From a virus, in the IMG/VR virus record IMGVR_UViG_3300025646_000024, positions 16,264-80,263 of that record: 64,000 nt of DNA. One strand, given 5' to 3'. Each line of letters opens with the position of its first letter. The first letter of the stretch is position 1. Below, piece after piece: positions 10,613 through 21,000 of the stretch. A program made the translations under genes and the position numbers. The notes below the pieces were generated by a model. It had not been told where the DNA came from. It was given only the letters and a program-made list of their open reading frames with translations, and ran no database searches.

Positions 10613-11251
10613 TTAGTCTTTACCTCTCTTTGGATTTTCAACTCCTAGTCTTGCTCTTGCAGAATTACGATTCAATCTGAATCTCTTAGTCAGGTCTTTA
10701 CCTGTCTTAACTGCTTCTTTTCCTTCTTTAGACTTTCTAAATTGCTTTTCTTGTGATGCCATGCTTTTCATCACAAATCTTGGAACTGGCTGATCTCTTT
10801 TTGCATTTCTTGCAAATGATCTCCTTTGTGATGTTCTAGGTGATACTGTAGTAATAGATCTAAAATCAGCATCTTTCTTTAGACTATCATCAGTGCTCTT
10901 TTTAAACTTTGGATTAACATTAGTGTTATCCTGAATTCTTGGCTTAGATTTATCTGCGTTTCTTAGTCGATTCATTGTAAGTTTGTGGACTTCAGGAAAC
11001 TTAGATTGATTAGATCTATTACCATGAATTGTTTCTCGTGCATCATCATATCCAGTTGCAGTTCCACCAGTCTTCTTGGCTAGCCCTTTTGCCATTGTTG
11101 ATTTACCAGAGCCAGGCATTCCAGCCATTTTAATATCTAATGGTGCACTAGATTTGCCACTCTTTGCACCTGGCTTTGGTGTTCTACCTTGCTTTGATGC
11201 AACTTGTGATCTTCTAGAAGATTCTAAAAGAAATTCAGAATATGTCTTCAT
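10613..11251 (-). CDS. Polynucleotide-kinase-like P-loop protein with capsid-targeting sequence
   Basis: A 212-residue protein on the opposite strand to all its neighbours. The P-loop GMPGSGKST is at 44-52. The acidic pair in GYDDARE (68-73) matches the catalytic Asp region of T4 Pnk, DNTNVNP (108-114) matches its DTNLNP, and RNAKRDQPVP...MKSM matches its RNSKRGTKAVP...YKSM. This is the kinase half only; no phosphatase domain follows. Residues 1-10 (MKTYSEFLLE) are almost the T4 capsid-targeting peptide, with an LLE cut site. A Ser/Arg/Lys-rich linker joins the two. I infer a kinase packaged in the head and injected with the DNA. ATAAATA lies upstream, fitting late expression. Confidence 0.75.
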   Translation of the reverse strand: MKTYSEFLLESSRRSQVASKQGRTPKPGAKSGKSSAPLDIKMAGMPGSGKSTMAKGLAKKTGGTATGYDDARETIHGNRSNQSKFPEVHKLTMNRLRNADKSKPRIQDNTNVNPKFKKSTDDSLKKDADFRSITTVSPRTSQRRSFARNAKRDQPVPRFVMKSMASQEKQFRKSKEGKEAVKTGKDLTKRFRLNRNSARARLGVENPKRGKD

Positions 11252-11269
11252 ATAATTGAATTTTTTAAA

Positions 11270-11276
11270 TATTTAT
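11270..11276 (-). promoter_or_regulatory. T4-type late promoter (leftward)
   Basis: ATAAATA on the minus strand, about 19 bases before the kinase start codon. Confidence 0.55.
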
Positions 11277-11296
11277 TTCGGCTATATACTGTAGTT

Positions 11297-11303
11297 TTAA
11301 ATA
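11297..11303 (+). promoter_or_regulatory. Weak late-promoter match
   Basis: TTAAATA just before the AbrB-like gene, divergent from the kinase promoter. TATATACT at 11283-11290 is an alternative -10. Confidence 0.35.
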
Positions 11304-11309
11304 CAATAC

Positions 11310-11492
11310 ATGTCAACATTTTCTTCATTTACTACTGAGGTACAGTATGATGATGCATCTGGAGAATACTTCATTACATTCCCAGATGAGCTTATAGATG
11401 AGATGCAATGGCAAGAGGGTGATACTTTAGAATTTGAATACTTTGATCACCATGATACTCCTGGTATTCGCATACATAAAGTAGGAGACTGA
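11310..11492 (+). CDS. AbrB-like small DNA-binding protein
   Basis: A 60-residue acidic protein. The order DDASGEYFITFPDELIDEM then WQEGDTLEFEYFD is that of the AbrB/SpoVT swapped-hairpin domain: a strand with FP, a short helix, a GD turn and a second strand. Such domains dimerise and bind DNA as transition-state regulators or antitoxins. The acidic charge is unusual for DNA binding, so it may instead bind protein. It lies directly upstream of the virion genes, ten bases before the next start. Confidence 0.65.
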   Translation: MSTFSSFTTEVQYDDASGEYFITFPDELIDEMQWQEGDTLEFEYFDHHDTPGIRIHKVGD

Positions 11493-11502
11493 CCCTAATA
11501 AT

Positions 11503-14500
11503 ATGTCTAATTGTAGTCCAAAGAAAGACCCTGTAGATAAGAAGCTTACTTTTACATATACAGAGTGCCCTGCACCAGAAGAAGGATCACCAGCTCAGAT
11601 TACTATAGAGTTTCCATATATTGAAAAGTACTGGTACGAAGTTAGGCCGCCTGATGCAGCAAACAAGACCATCCAAAATGGAAGCAAGCAACAAAAGCTT
11701 CGTCGATCTGTAATTCAAGTACCTGCTGTTGATGCAGAGAATGCAGATGGAGATAATGTAAACTTTGTTGATCAGGTATTTTATCAACCAGAATATGAGA
11801 TTGTTGGTTCTGGTGATGACATTAAAAGTAAGCCAGTATATGAAAGATTCTGTAAGGCAGATAAAGTATACGACGAGCAATACTTCTACCATATCTTTGA
11901 ATGGCCATTAACACATACTCTTCCTGCACGACCTGTGGGAGGTATTACTGTAACTACTCCACCACCTCCTCCACCAGGATCTGAGGGTGGAGAAGAGAGT
12001 TGTCCAGTTTATGCAGTATCCAGTACCAGCGTCGGTGGTACATTTACACTCAATAGAGTAGACAGTCAAGTAATTGGCCTACCTGAGGGAAGCGTTGCTT
12101 ACCATGGAGGTACACTCGATAATAAGATATTCTTTTACTATGAGAATACCACCAATAAAGATATGATTGCTGTTGGTGATGTCATTAATGGCTGGACAGT
12201 TGATAAAGTAGTTAACTATAACTCTGAGCACTTTGACGAGAAATCTTTAAGAACCACAGAGTCCGTTAGAAGAAGAGTCTCTAAGTTTTCTGAGAAGAAC
12301 AAGACTCCTGGGTTTATCTTTATCAACAAAAACGACGGTGCAGAAGATAGAATTATCAACGTCGGGGACTTAGTGACTGGCTATGGTATTCAGAAGGACA
12401 CTTATGTAGATAGTATTCAAGGACTTAAGATCTTTCTTACTAGACCTTTAAAGTACAAAAACAAGAGAAGAGTTAGAAACGTCAGGTTTACTAACACTGG
12501 TCTTGCTAATAACATCTCAAACCAGATTCTTTGCTATGCAGAAATTAGTGGTGGCAGTGCTGCATTCATTAAAGACCAGTACTATTCAAAAGATACCCCC
12601 TCAACTCCCCAGTATACAAGTACGATTTACCATGTTTTTGACGACAAAAAGAACAAAAACATACAACTGACCACAACCAAGGAAATAAAGGTTCAAACTA
12701 TCAATAGAAACGACGAAGGTGGGTCAAATGATAGTGATAACAGAAAGCACTACTTAGTGACTTTCTTGGATGAAACTACAATTAGCAATAAAAGTGATGT
12801 GCAAATTTCTATTACTGATGATAGGACTGCATCAGGAGTAGAACAATCTTTTGTATTTGCTTCTAAAATTGAAGTTGTAGACAGTAAAAGTTTCAAAGTA
12901 TGGTTCAAGAGAAATGATAACAAGGTTAACACTTATGTTCGTGGATGGAATGTAACCAGAGTTCCAGGTGGAGCAGTCATTCCTGAAAATAGAATTCAAG
13001 TGATTGCTGGTAGAGGCATCATAGACAGGTCTGCAGTCTGTGGTGTTTATGTCAGTAATGATAAAAAGTTCTATACTTATACTCCTTTATTCTATTCTAG
13101 AGATGGATTCTGCGAATCTACTTACCTAGAAGATGACCTAGGTAAATTTGCACTTGGTAGTGTTATTCTAAACGATAAAAGTTATTACTTACAACAACAG
13201 TTTTTATGTGTTGGACCTGCAAATGACACTGCATACCAAATCAATAACATTTTTTGGACCTATTTTAACAGGCCATCCGAGATTAATGAACTAAAAACTT
13301 GGATAAGTCGCTTAGCTTCTTCTGATTTTCTTACTATTCAAAAGGAAATTATAGATTCTGAGAAGTTAAAACTCGGACAAAGAACTATTTTAGCAGTTAA
13401 AGACTCCGAATGTGACAGCACTATCAATCCAGACTACTCAAAAGTCTATTATCCACACAGTGAATTCAATACTTTTAATGAATATATTGCTCCTGTTCAA
13501 AATGATAGTGTATTTGACCCATGTATTGACGTAAAAACACCTAAAACTTACAGTAAAGAAGAGTTAGACTCTATAATTACGACAAATCTTGGTGGTAGTT
13601 TTCACTTTTCTAGTATCAATTTACCTGAGGAGATGTATAAACAGGTGATTTCTAATGAAAATTCACTTCAAAATACCCTACTGAGAGCAATTACTGCTAT
13701 TGGTAGTTCTGTTCCAAAGCAAACTACCATCCCAAATCTACCTCCACTCATTGAAGGAGAGGATAAATCCAGTCAAGTGTTTAGAACTGAGGCTGCATAT
13801 CGCATTCCACCAAGATTTAAGTCACTTGAATACATTATTGAAGACTTTAGTTTCGTCAGTGATTCAAGTCTCTTCCCAGATTCAGATGAAAACAACACTG
13901 AAATACAAATTAAGTCTATTCCTAAGTGGACTGGAAGTGTTTCTCCAGCAAGTGGGGATGGTTGGCAAGCAAATGTCAATACTGATGGAGAAGGTTTCAT
14001 TAACACAGTAACTATTTCTGCAGTTCCATTCCCTGCTCCACCACTAGGTGGAAGTACTACTGCATGGGCTGCTGGGCCAGCTCCTACTACATTCTGGCAT
14101 GGGGATGATACTAACTACCAAGTTACATTTAAAAAGATCTTAAACTTTAGAGTTAACGAAGTTAGTAAGAACCTTTCTAATGCAGTCAAGAACAAAGGTA
14201 ATCCATTTATGGATGAACCTCCATATGCAAAGCTAGTTCAAGATCTAAAACCAACTGATACTACAATCAAAGTAGACAGTACTAGCCAATTTATCTCTGC
14301 AGGATATTTAATTATTCCAAAATATATCGTCAAAAAAGAAGTAAATCCAGAAACTAGGAATGAAACCCCATATCATTATTACCTAGGTGAAGAAATTATC
14401 TATTACAGAGATAAAACAGAAACAGAGTTTCTGCAATGTACACGAGAGATGTTTGATACAACATCTTCATTTGAAAAAATTGCAAATTCAGGAGATATTG

Positions 14501-14757
14501 AATCTGATGTAACCTATATAATTAAGACTCTTGGATCTGTCAATTGGAAAGATTATGGTGCTCCAGATGATTATGGAGTCGGAACTATATTTACTGCTAC
14601 ATCTGATGGCTCTGGTGAAGTTGAAAGTGGAGAAGTATACTTGTTTGAGAGTACTATGACTCCATTTGAAAATAGTAATTATGCATACTATAGTTATGAA
14701 AAGAATAATTACTTGTCTCAATTCTGGCCAATCTCAATTCAGAATAAAAACGTATGA
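11503..14757 (+). CDS. Large virion structural protein (tail/baseplate)
   Basis: A 1,084-residue protein at the head of the baseplate genes. It has a Cys-containing N-terminus, a proline run near 151-156, long beta-rich stretches, a segment near 580-610 (NNIFWTYFNRPSEINELKTW) that resembles DUF4214, and near 961-984 the motif GEEIIYYRDKTETEFLQCTR. That last motif recurs in the 2,488-residue protein downstream, so both probably share a fold used in the tail. No enzymatic motif is seen. Its position next to the PAAR gene and gp25 supports a baseplate or fibre role. The stop overlaps the PAAR start (ATGA). Confidence 0.7.
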   Translation: MSNCSPKKDPVDKKLTFTYTECPAPEEGSPAQITIEFPYIEKYWYEVRPPDAANKTIQNGSKQQKLRRSVIQVPAVDAENADGDNVNFVDQVFYQPEYEIVGSGDDIKSKPVYERFCKADKVYDEQYFYHIFEWPLTHTLPARPVGGITVTTPPPPPPGSEGGEESCPVYAVSSTSVGGTFTLNRVDSQVIGLPEGSVAYHGGTLDNKIFFYYENTTNKDMIAVGDVINGWTVDKVVNYNSEHFDEKSLRTTESVRRRVSKFSEKNKTPGFIFINKNDGAEDRIINVGDLVTGYGIQKDTYVDSIQGLKIFLTRPLKYKNKRRVRNVRFTNTGLANNISNQILCYAEISGGSAAFIKDQYYSKDTPSTPQYTSTIYHVFDDKKNKNIQLTTTKEIKVQTINRNDEGGSNDSDNRKHYLVTFLDETTISNKSDVQISITDDRTASGVEQSFVFASKIEVVDSKSFKVWFKRNDNKVNTYVRGWNVTRVPGGAVIPENRIQVIAGRGIIDRSAVCGVYVSNDKKFYTYTPLFYSRDGFCESTYLEDDLGKFALGSVILNDKSYYLQQQFLCVGPANDTAYQINNIFWTYFNRPSEINELKTWISRLASSDFLTIQKEIIDSEKLKLGQRTILAVKDSECDSTINPDYSKVYYPHSEFNTFNEYIAPVQNDSVFDPCIDVKTPKTYSKEELDSIITTNLGGSFHFSSINLPEEMYKQVISNENSLQNTLLRAITAIGSSVPKQTTIPNLPPLIEGEDKSSQVFRTEAAYRIPPRFKSLEYIIEDFSFVSDSSLFPDSDENNTEIQIKSIPKWTGSVSPASGDGWQANVNTDGEGFINTVTISAVPFPAPPLGGSTTAWAAGPAPTTFWHGDDTNYQVTFKKILNFRVNEVSKNLSNAVKNKGNPFMDEPPYAKLVQDLKPTDTTIKVDSTSQFISAGYLIIPKYIVKKEVNPETRNETPYHYYLGEEIIYYRDKTETEFLQCTREMFDTTSSFEKIANSGDIESDVTYIIKTLGSVNWKDYGAPDDYGVGTIFTATSDGSGEVESGEVYLFESTMTPFENSNYAYYSYEKNNYLSQFWPISIQNKNV

Positions 14758-15077
14758 CAAGACCCATCGCAGCATTAGGAAATCCAGATTCTATTTCATT
14801 TAGACCCTGTTGTGTCTATCCACCAAATATCGTCACTCCCATTGTGGCAACGGTATTTGCCAATGGACGCCCTAGAGCCAAGGCAGGAGACGTTCTAACC
14901 CCAGCTCCAGGCTTTCCAGTCTGTCCAAATACTACATGCACCCCCATAGCTAGGACTATCATTGCCCCCAGCAAGGTCTTTGTAAATGGTCGGCCATCCG
15001 CACACGTAGGGGACTTGACAAATCCAGTTTCCCCACGTACAATACTACCTGTACCCACCAACATTTTCGTGAACTAA
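14754..15077 (+). CDS. PAAR-repeat spike tip protein
   Basis: A 107-residue protein with two PAAR-type units: ANGRPRAKAGDVLTP and VNGRPSAHVGDLTNP, with a CP...C pair between them. PAAR proteins (T4 gp5.4) fold into a sharp cone that caps the central spike and pierces the host envelope, usually holding a metal with His/Cys ligands. The length matches T4 gp5.4 (97 aa). It is translationally coupled to the upstream structural gene. Confidence 0.85.
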   Translation: MTRPIAALGNPDSISFRPCCVYPPNIVTPIVATVFANGRPRAKAGDVLTPAPGFPVCPNTTCTPIARTIIAPSKVFVNGRPSAHVGDLTNPVSPRTILPVPTNIFVN

Positions 15078-15078
15078 C

Positions 15079-15222
15079 ATGGCAAAAGCACCTAGTTTTA
15101 ACAAGTCTGGCTATACTCCAGCTAAGCCCAAAATGACTCGTCAAGGTCAGTCAAAAAATACCCGACTTTCTGCATCCAGTCGAAATGGACGCAAAAAAGC
15201 CTATCGAGGGCAAGGTCGATAA
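15079..15222 (+). CDS. Small basic cyanophage protein
   Basis: A 47-residue protein, rich in Arg, Lys, Ser and Gly (MAKAPSFNKSGYTPAKPKMT...), one base after the PAAR stop. From memory, near-identical small proteins occur beside baseplate genes in other cyanophages. The composition suggests a disordered, nucleic-acid- or virion-binding peptide. It is followed at once by a strong terminator. Confidence 0.65.
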   Translation: MAKAPSFNKSGYTPAKPKMTRQGQSKNTRLSASSRNGRKKAYRGQGR

Positions 15223-15231
15223 TAGTAAAAA

Positions 15232-15253
15232 GGGGTCGAAAGACCCCTTTTTT
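15232..15253 (+). terminator. Rho-independent terminator
   Basis: GGGGTC (15232-15237), GAAA tetraloop, GACCCC (15242-15247), six T. Confidence 0.9.
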
Positions 15254-15257
15254 GTCC

Positions 15258-15264
15258 CTAAATA
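15258..15264 (+). promoter_or_regulatory. T4-type late promoter
   Basis: CTAAATA, directly after the terminator. It starts the transcript of the gene at 15326. Confidence 0.65.
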
Positions 15265-15325
15265 CTACCGAAGGGATAGCAACCCCTTTAAAAGTTCTGT
15301 TAGACCCATTTTTTGGAGAAAACAG

Positions 15326-15481
15326 ATGGCAATTCACCCAAATCCCGACAGGGATGTTACATATATGAAGCAAACGTGGGGAACTACAAAATTAGTTACA
15401 GATTATGCTTCGTTACCAACAAAAAGAAAAAAGGTTTACCAAGTAGACTATTGTGAATACTTTAAAGATACATCTAAATAG
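15326..15481 (+). CDS. Small protein, unknown (between PAAR gene and gp25)
   Basis: A 51-residue protein (MAIHPNPDRDVTYMKQTWGT...). The ATG at 15326 has GGAGAA six bases upstream; in-frame starts before it lie in the terminator and promoter. Some T4-like phages carry the larger baseplate protein gp53 near gp25; this protein is far too short and shows no similarity I can see. It ends in the next late promoter. Confidence 0.6.
   Translation: MAIHPNPDRDVTYMKQTWGTTKLVTDYASLPTKRKKVYQVDYCEYFKDTSK
15474..15480 (+). promoter_or_regulatory. T4-type late promoter
   Basis: CTAAATA before gp25, overlapping the end of the small upstream gene. Confidence 0.65.
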
Positions 15482-15506
15482 TTTATAATTACAACATTTT
15501 ATTTAA

Positions 15507-15923
15507 ATGTCAACTGTTTCACAAGAGTTAGGCAAAATTTCTAGGTCATTTAAGGACATTAGTTTAAATTTTGGACTAAATCCTGTGACTAAAGACATTG
15601 TAGTGCTAAAGAATGAAGAGGCAATTAAACAGTCGGTAAAAAATTTAGTATTAACTAGGTTAGGAGAAAGACTGTTTAATCCTCTTATTGGAACTGATAC
15701 TACAAGTTACTTATTTGAGCTAACTGCTACATTCTCAGCAAATTCACTGATTGAAGAAATTGAAAGTGTTTTGCTTACATATGAACCTAGAATAACACTT
15801 AATAATATTACAGTTAATGTGGATGACGATACAAATGAATTTGAAGTTATAATAGATTATTTTATTGTTGGATTACCTCCCATAGTACAAACCGTAGATT
15901 TTATCCTCGTAAGAGAAAGTTAA
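15507..15923 (+). CDS. 25: Baseplate wedge protein gp25
   Basis: A 138-residue member of the gp25/GPW family (T4 gp25 has 132). The order KNEEAIKQSVKNLVLTRLGERLFNP, a loop, then a helix and strands (ITLNNITV, FEVIIDYF) is typical, with the LGER(L/F)xP motif. gp25 is the wedge core component that helps link the baseplate to the first sheath ring. It is followed after three bases by gp6, its binding partner. Confidence 0.92.
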   Translation: MSTVSQELGKISRSFKDISLNFGLNPVTKDIVVLKNEEAIKQSVKNLVLTRLGERLFNPLIGTDTTSYLFELTATFSANSLIEEIESVLLTYEPRITLNNITVNVDDDTNEFEVIIDYFIVGLPPIVQTVDFILVRES

Positions 15924-15926
15924 TAA

Positions 15927-18095
15927 ATGGAACTACCTACTATCTCTGCTTTAGAATTCGATCAAATCAGAGAATCCATTAAAAATTTTATCAAAAGTAA
16001 GACTGATTTCCAGGATTACGATTTTGAAGGATCCAACTTATCCATGTTGGTGGATGTTTTGGCATATAACAGCATGTATTCGTCATATAACATCAATATG
16101 GCGGCAAATGAGCTTAATCTGGATACTGCAGTGCTTCGTGATAATGTAGTTTCACATGCAAAAAGATTAGGATATACTCCAAATTCATATACTTCGGCAA
16201 AAGTCAATTATAACATTACAGTAAACAACGTTGGCAATTACCAATCAGTAAATATTAGTGCCGGACCACTATTTTCTACAACTCAAAATAATAAAGTATA
16301 TACATTTTTACTTAGAAGTGCGCTGAATGTAAATACTCAAGGAAGTTCTTCAGTAACATTTCAAAATATAGAGCTAGTTGAGGGCTCCGAATTTAGTATT
16401 AGATACACTGTAGATGATGCCAACGAAAACCAACGTTTTTTTGTCCCAAATAACTTTGTAGATGCAGATTCCATCAAGGTTTTCATAATTTCAGACCCAT
16501 CAACTAACTTAGAAGTTGAATATGAAAGAAAACTTGGTATTGTAGGTGTAATTGCATCAGATAGAGTATTTTTTGTCGAAGAAGTTCAAGATCAAAAATA
16601 TGAAATTATTTTTGGAGACGATATAATTGGTAGAAAACTACAAAATGGAGAAATTGTAATCATACGATATATTGTGTCAAATGGATCAGATGCTAATCAA
16701 ATTGCGACCTCTCAATTAAAGTTTATTGGTACTGTAACTGGAGATTCATCTAATATTTCAGCAACTAATATTTCTACCACTGCACTAAGTACAAAAACTG
16801 ATGGTGGATCAGAGTTTGAATCAATTAAATCAATAAAATATAGAGCCCCTAGATACTACGCTGCCCAGCAACGAGCAGTAGTGAATAGTGACTATGAAAG
16901 CATTCTACAAAATATTTATTCAAATGCAGATTTAATTAGAGTTATTGGAGGAGAAACTAAATCGCCTCCAGAATTTGGTAAAGTTTTTATTTCAATTAAG
17001 CCAAAAATTGGTTCTACAATTTCAATCGTAGAAAAAACTAAAATTGTTAATGAATTAAAAAGATATGCAGTTGGTTCTATAACTACAGTTATAGAAGATG
17101 CTATTCCATTCTTTATTGATTTATACATTGATGTCATTTATGAACAAAGTAAAACAAATAAAGATAAATTAACTCTCATTAATTTAACTAGACAAATTAT
17201 ATCAAATTATAATTTAGACGATGAATTTAAAAACTTTAATGGTATATTTTCGTCATCTAAATTAATTTGTCTTATTAGAGATATTGAACCTGCAGTAAAA
17301 TTTGTTATTGTGAAATCAATATTTAGAAGAACAGTTCAATTATTTGAAAACGTACATTATAGATATAAAGTTAATTTTTATACTAAATTAAAGAACAACA
17401 TTGATAGTAAGTACACTTTAATTAGTGATCCGTTTTGCATTAAAGGTTATAATGTTCCATTGGTTTTGGTAGCATTTTCAAATAATTTTTCTGGTTGTGA
17501 AAAAAATGGAATTGTCTATTTAATGACTGAAAATGAAAGAGTTATAGCAATTGCAGGATCTATAAATTATGACACTGGTGTTGTGCAATTTGATTTAACT
17601 GCATGTCAAACCACACCAATAAATATCTATGTTATTCCAGACAATCCAGATGTAACCACTGGAGCAGACACTTATCCAGTGGTCACTCCAATTAATGTGG
17701 AATATATTGATATAGGATCTTCTACTGGATCTCAAACCACAGTTCAACCGTTGCCAACTACAACCTCTCTAGTTCCACCAACACCAGCACCATCTGGAGA
17801 TCCATTAGGATCTTCTCCAACAAATAATATCCCAGGAACTACAGTAACAAACCCAGATGGTAGTGTTACCACAGTGGATGATGATGGAACTGCAATAACA
17901 ACAAATCCAGATGGAAGCCAAACTATAGAGCAACCAACAGATCCAGTAGATCCTTGCATTGCACTATATGATAAAATTGAAGCTCAAGGCTACATGGATA
18001 ATGATACCAAGCAAAAGCTTGCAGAATATGGATGCCCACCACCAGATCCAACTATTGAAGACTTTACTCCAGTTACCCCAGATATCTGCTCATGA
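15927..18095 (+). CDS. 6: Baseplate wedge protein gp6
   Basis: A 722-residue protein (T4 gp6 has 660). The N-terminus (FDQIRESIKNFIKSKTDFQDYDFEGSNL..., AYNSMY) and the middle region KSIKYRAPRYYAAQQRAVVNSDYE are diagnostic of gp6/baseplate J. gp6 dimers form the inner ring that holds the baseplate together and moves on contraction. The last 150 residues are an extension with Thr/Pro-rich and NPDGS-type repeats, then a Cys-containing tail. It overlaps the next gene by ATGA. Confidence 0.92.
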   Translation: MELPTISALEFDQIRESIKNFIKSKTDFQDYDFEGSNLSMLVDVLAYNSMYSSYNINMAANELNLDTAVLRDNVVSHAKRLGYTPNSYTSAKVNYNITVNNVGNYQSVNISAGPLFSTTQNNKVYTFLLRSALNVNTQGSSSVTFQNIELVEGSEFSIRYTVDDANENQRFFVPNNFVDADSIKVFIISDPSTNLEVEYERKLGIVGVIASDRVFFVEEVQDQKYEIIFGDDIIGRKLQNGEIVIIRYIVSNGSDANQIATSQLKFIGTVTGDSSNISATNISTTALSTKTDGGSEFESIKSIKYRAPRYYAAQQRAVVNSDYESILQNIYSNADLIRVIGGETKSPPEFGKVFISIKPKIGSTISIVEKTKIVNELKRYAVGSITTVIEDAIPFFIDLYIDVIYEQSKTNKDKLTLINLTRQIISNYNLDDEFKNFNGIFSSSKLICLIRDIEPAVKFVIVKSIFRRTVQLFENVHYRYKVNFYTKLKNNIDSKYTLISDPFCIKGYNVPLVLVAFSNNFSGCEKNGIVYLMTENERVIAIAGSINYDTGVVQFDLTACQTTPINIYVIPDNPDVTTGADTYPVVTPINVEYIDIGSSTGSQTTVQPLPTTTSLVPPTPAPSGDPLGSSPTNNIPGTTVTNPDGSVTTVDDDGTAITTNPDGSQTIEQPTDPVDPCIALYDKIEAQGYMDNDTKQKLAEYGCPPPDPTIEDFTPVTPDICS

Positions 18096-21000
18096 ACAGT
18101 CTAAAAGAAAAAATTGTAAATATTTCTTCCCTGATTGAAAAGCAGTTACCAAACTTTGTTGCTGAGGATAATCCAAAATTCATTTCATTTTTAAATTCAT
18201 ATTATGAATCTCAGGAAACCAAGTATAATTCGTTAGATTTAGTTACCAACTTAATTAATTATTATAATATTGGAAGTTATACTCCAGCTAGTTTAACACA
18301 ATATACAAATTTACAATCTCATTTAACAGATAGTTCTGATAGTATTACTGTAATATCCACTAAAGGATTTCCAGACAAAAATGGGTATCTTTCAATTGAT
18401 GGAGAAATAATTTTTTATAAAGAGAAAACCGCAACTCAGTTTATTAACTGTGTTCGTGGAACTTCTGCGTTTGTGTTTGAAAGTGTTCCATATAATCAAG
18501 TAGTATATAAACAAGGTTCTGGCGCTGTTTCTCATGCTAGTGGATCTCAAGTAGTTAATATTGCATATTATTTTACTCAGGAATTTTTAAAGAGAATAAA
18601 ATCTGAAATTTCTCCAAATCTACCAGAAGTACTAGTACAAGATCTAAATTTAATCACATTTTTAAAAAATATAAAATCTTTTTATTCCGCTAAAGGAAGT
18701 GAAGAGTCTCATAAAGTTTTATTCCGAATTTTATTTAACGATAAAAAGGTAAAGATACGTCTCACACCTAGAGGTTCTGGTGCTGCCATTGATATTTTAA
18801 ATTATACAGGAAAAATTGATATATTTAATTTAGTATCTGGTGGTAGTGATTACTACTACGAATTAGTCAATGGAAATTTAGTTTCTGAACCGTTGATTGA
18901 AATTGTCGGTTCTGGCACTGGCAAAAAGTTACCAGGGGAATTATCTGTACCACCTTCAGCTCAAATGAAAGTGACTCAGATGAATTCATCTGGTGCCATT
19001 ACTCAAATCTCAGTTTTAAATGAAGGTGAAAATTACATTGGTCCAATTAGTGCAAGAATAAGACCAAGAACATTTACGCAAGATCAACAAATTTATAATG
19101 TAGATTCAAATGGAGTTACTACTGGAACTGCAAAAGTAGATACTTGGGATTCTGGTGCAAATGAACTAATTTTGTATGATGTGGTCGGATATTTTAAAAT
19201 TGATGATAAAATTATTGGAGAGGGTGGAGAAAATCCAAGAGCATTTATTTCAAAAGCATATGCAGTAACAGATATAAACAAAGAAGGAAATCCTGCAATT
19301 GAAATTATTTCTGAAGATCCTACTATAGAATATCCAAAAAATTATGTATTTAGACCATCATCTGCATCATTTTATGAAAGAATAGCTATACGTTGTGAGT
19401 TATTGGCAGACCATAGTTCAATGCGAAGTTTAGATAATGTAAATTTAATCGAATTAGTACAAGCTAAAGATACTATCAATAATATTTCTGGAACATCATT
19501 CATAGTATCTGAAATTTCAAAGATAAGTGATTCATTATATGAGTTTGAATTGCAAAAATCATTGAACTATAAAGATTTATATCTCCCGTCATCAACAAAA
19601 GTTACTTCTACTGTCAGTAACATTACATCTTCATCAAATTCTACTATTTCAGTCGAATCAACTTTTAATTTTCCAAAAACTAATGGAAAATTGTTTGTAA
19701 ATAATGCAATTATAAACTATCAAAGTAAAAATGATACTCAATTTTTAAACTGCACATTAGTAGGAAATGGGAATGTCAGTGTAGTATCTGGCAATAATAT
19801 TCATTTATATGGTAGAAATTGCTTAACCTCTGGAGAACTTACATATTTCATTAAAGGTTATATTAATGGAGATAGAAGTTCTACTCCTGTTTTATTAAGA
19901 TTGTATGCTCTTCCATCCACCCCAATTATTGAAGATGGTGGAAAATTATACTCAAATGACATATATGAGTTGGAAGTTCCATCTTTAAAATTTAATAAAA
20001 CTATATTAAAGTCTAGTCAATATAGTAGTGGAAAAATAGATAGTGTAATTATAGAAAATGCAGGAACTAACTACAAGGTAAATGATAAATTAATTATAAA
20101 CAACGTGGGAAATATTGGTAGTGGATTTTCTGCTCAAATTTCTAGTATTGTTGGAAAGCAACTAGTATCAGTTAATTTTGCTGAAATTAATGAGCAAAAT
20201 TGCATAGTATTTACAACTAGTGAAAATCATGGTTTGGTAGTTGGGGATAAGGTAAAATTTAATACTAGTTTGGGAAATCAAACAGTTTTCAATGTAGTAT
20301 CAACTACTAAATTTGCTGTTGAAAATTCAACTAATTTGACAACATTATCGCTGGTAAACGTATTTTATATTACTAACTCGCCTACCGCATTGGGTCCTAT
20401 TAACTCAATCAATATTTCAAATTATGGAAAAAATTATTCTAAACTACCAGAAGTAGTTGGAGTAAATTCTCAATTTGGCACTGGAGCATTTATTCAGTTA
20501 AATTCTTCTGAAGTAGGAAAACTTACGAAGTTTACATATGATTCAGTTGGCGATGAATTGATTGGGAACAAAAATACTAAATATCAAGTAAAAATTCCAA
20601 CTAGTGCTAAAATTATTAATAATTTTGAATTAGCCTCTATTGAGGTTTTAATTGGTGGTAATAATTATAATTCTTTATTAGATAAAATAACTGTAAATGG
20701 TGTAGTAGATTTAAACTATGAGTTTGAGATAATAGCTGATTCTGGAATTATTAGGGAAGTCAATATTTTAAAAAGTAAGTATAACTTAAATTCATTTCCT
20801 ACAATTGGTGTTCAAAGCCAGTTTGGATCTGGGGCAACTTTTAATTCAAAATTAAAAAGAAAACAGCTAAAGCAAGGTGATATTTTAACATTTGGAACTC
20901 CCACATCTAATGTTAAAGCCGAAGTGGTACAGTTCGATTCTCAGTCATCTACACTAGAGTATTATGTGATATCTGGAACTATCTCAAATGGAGATGCAAT

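Noticed and set aside
15185-15325. Upstream extension of the small protein before gp25, and its assignment as gp53
   Set aside because: The extension crosses the terminator and promoter; the remaining 51 residues are too short for gp53 and show no similarity.
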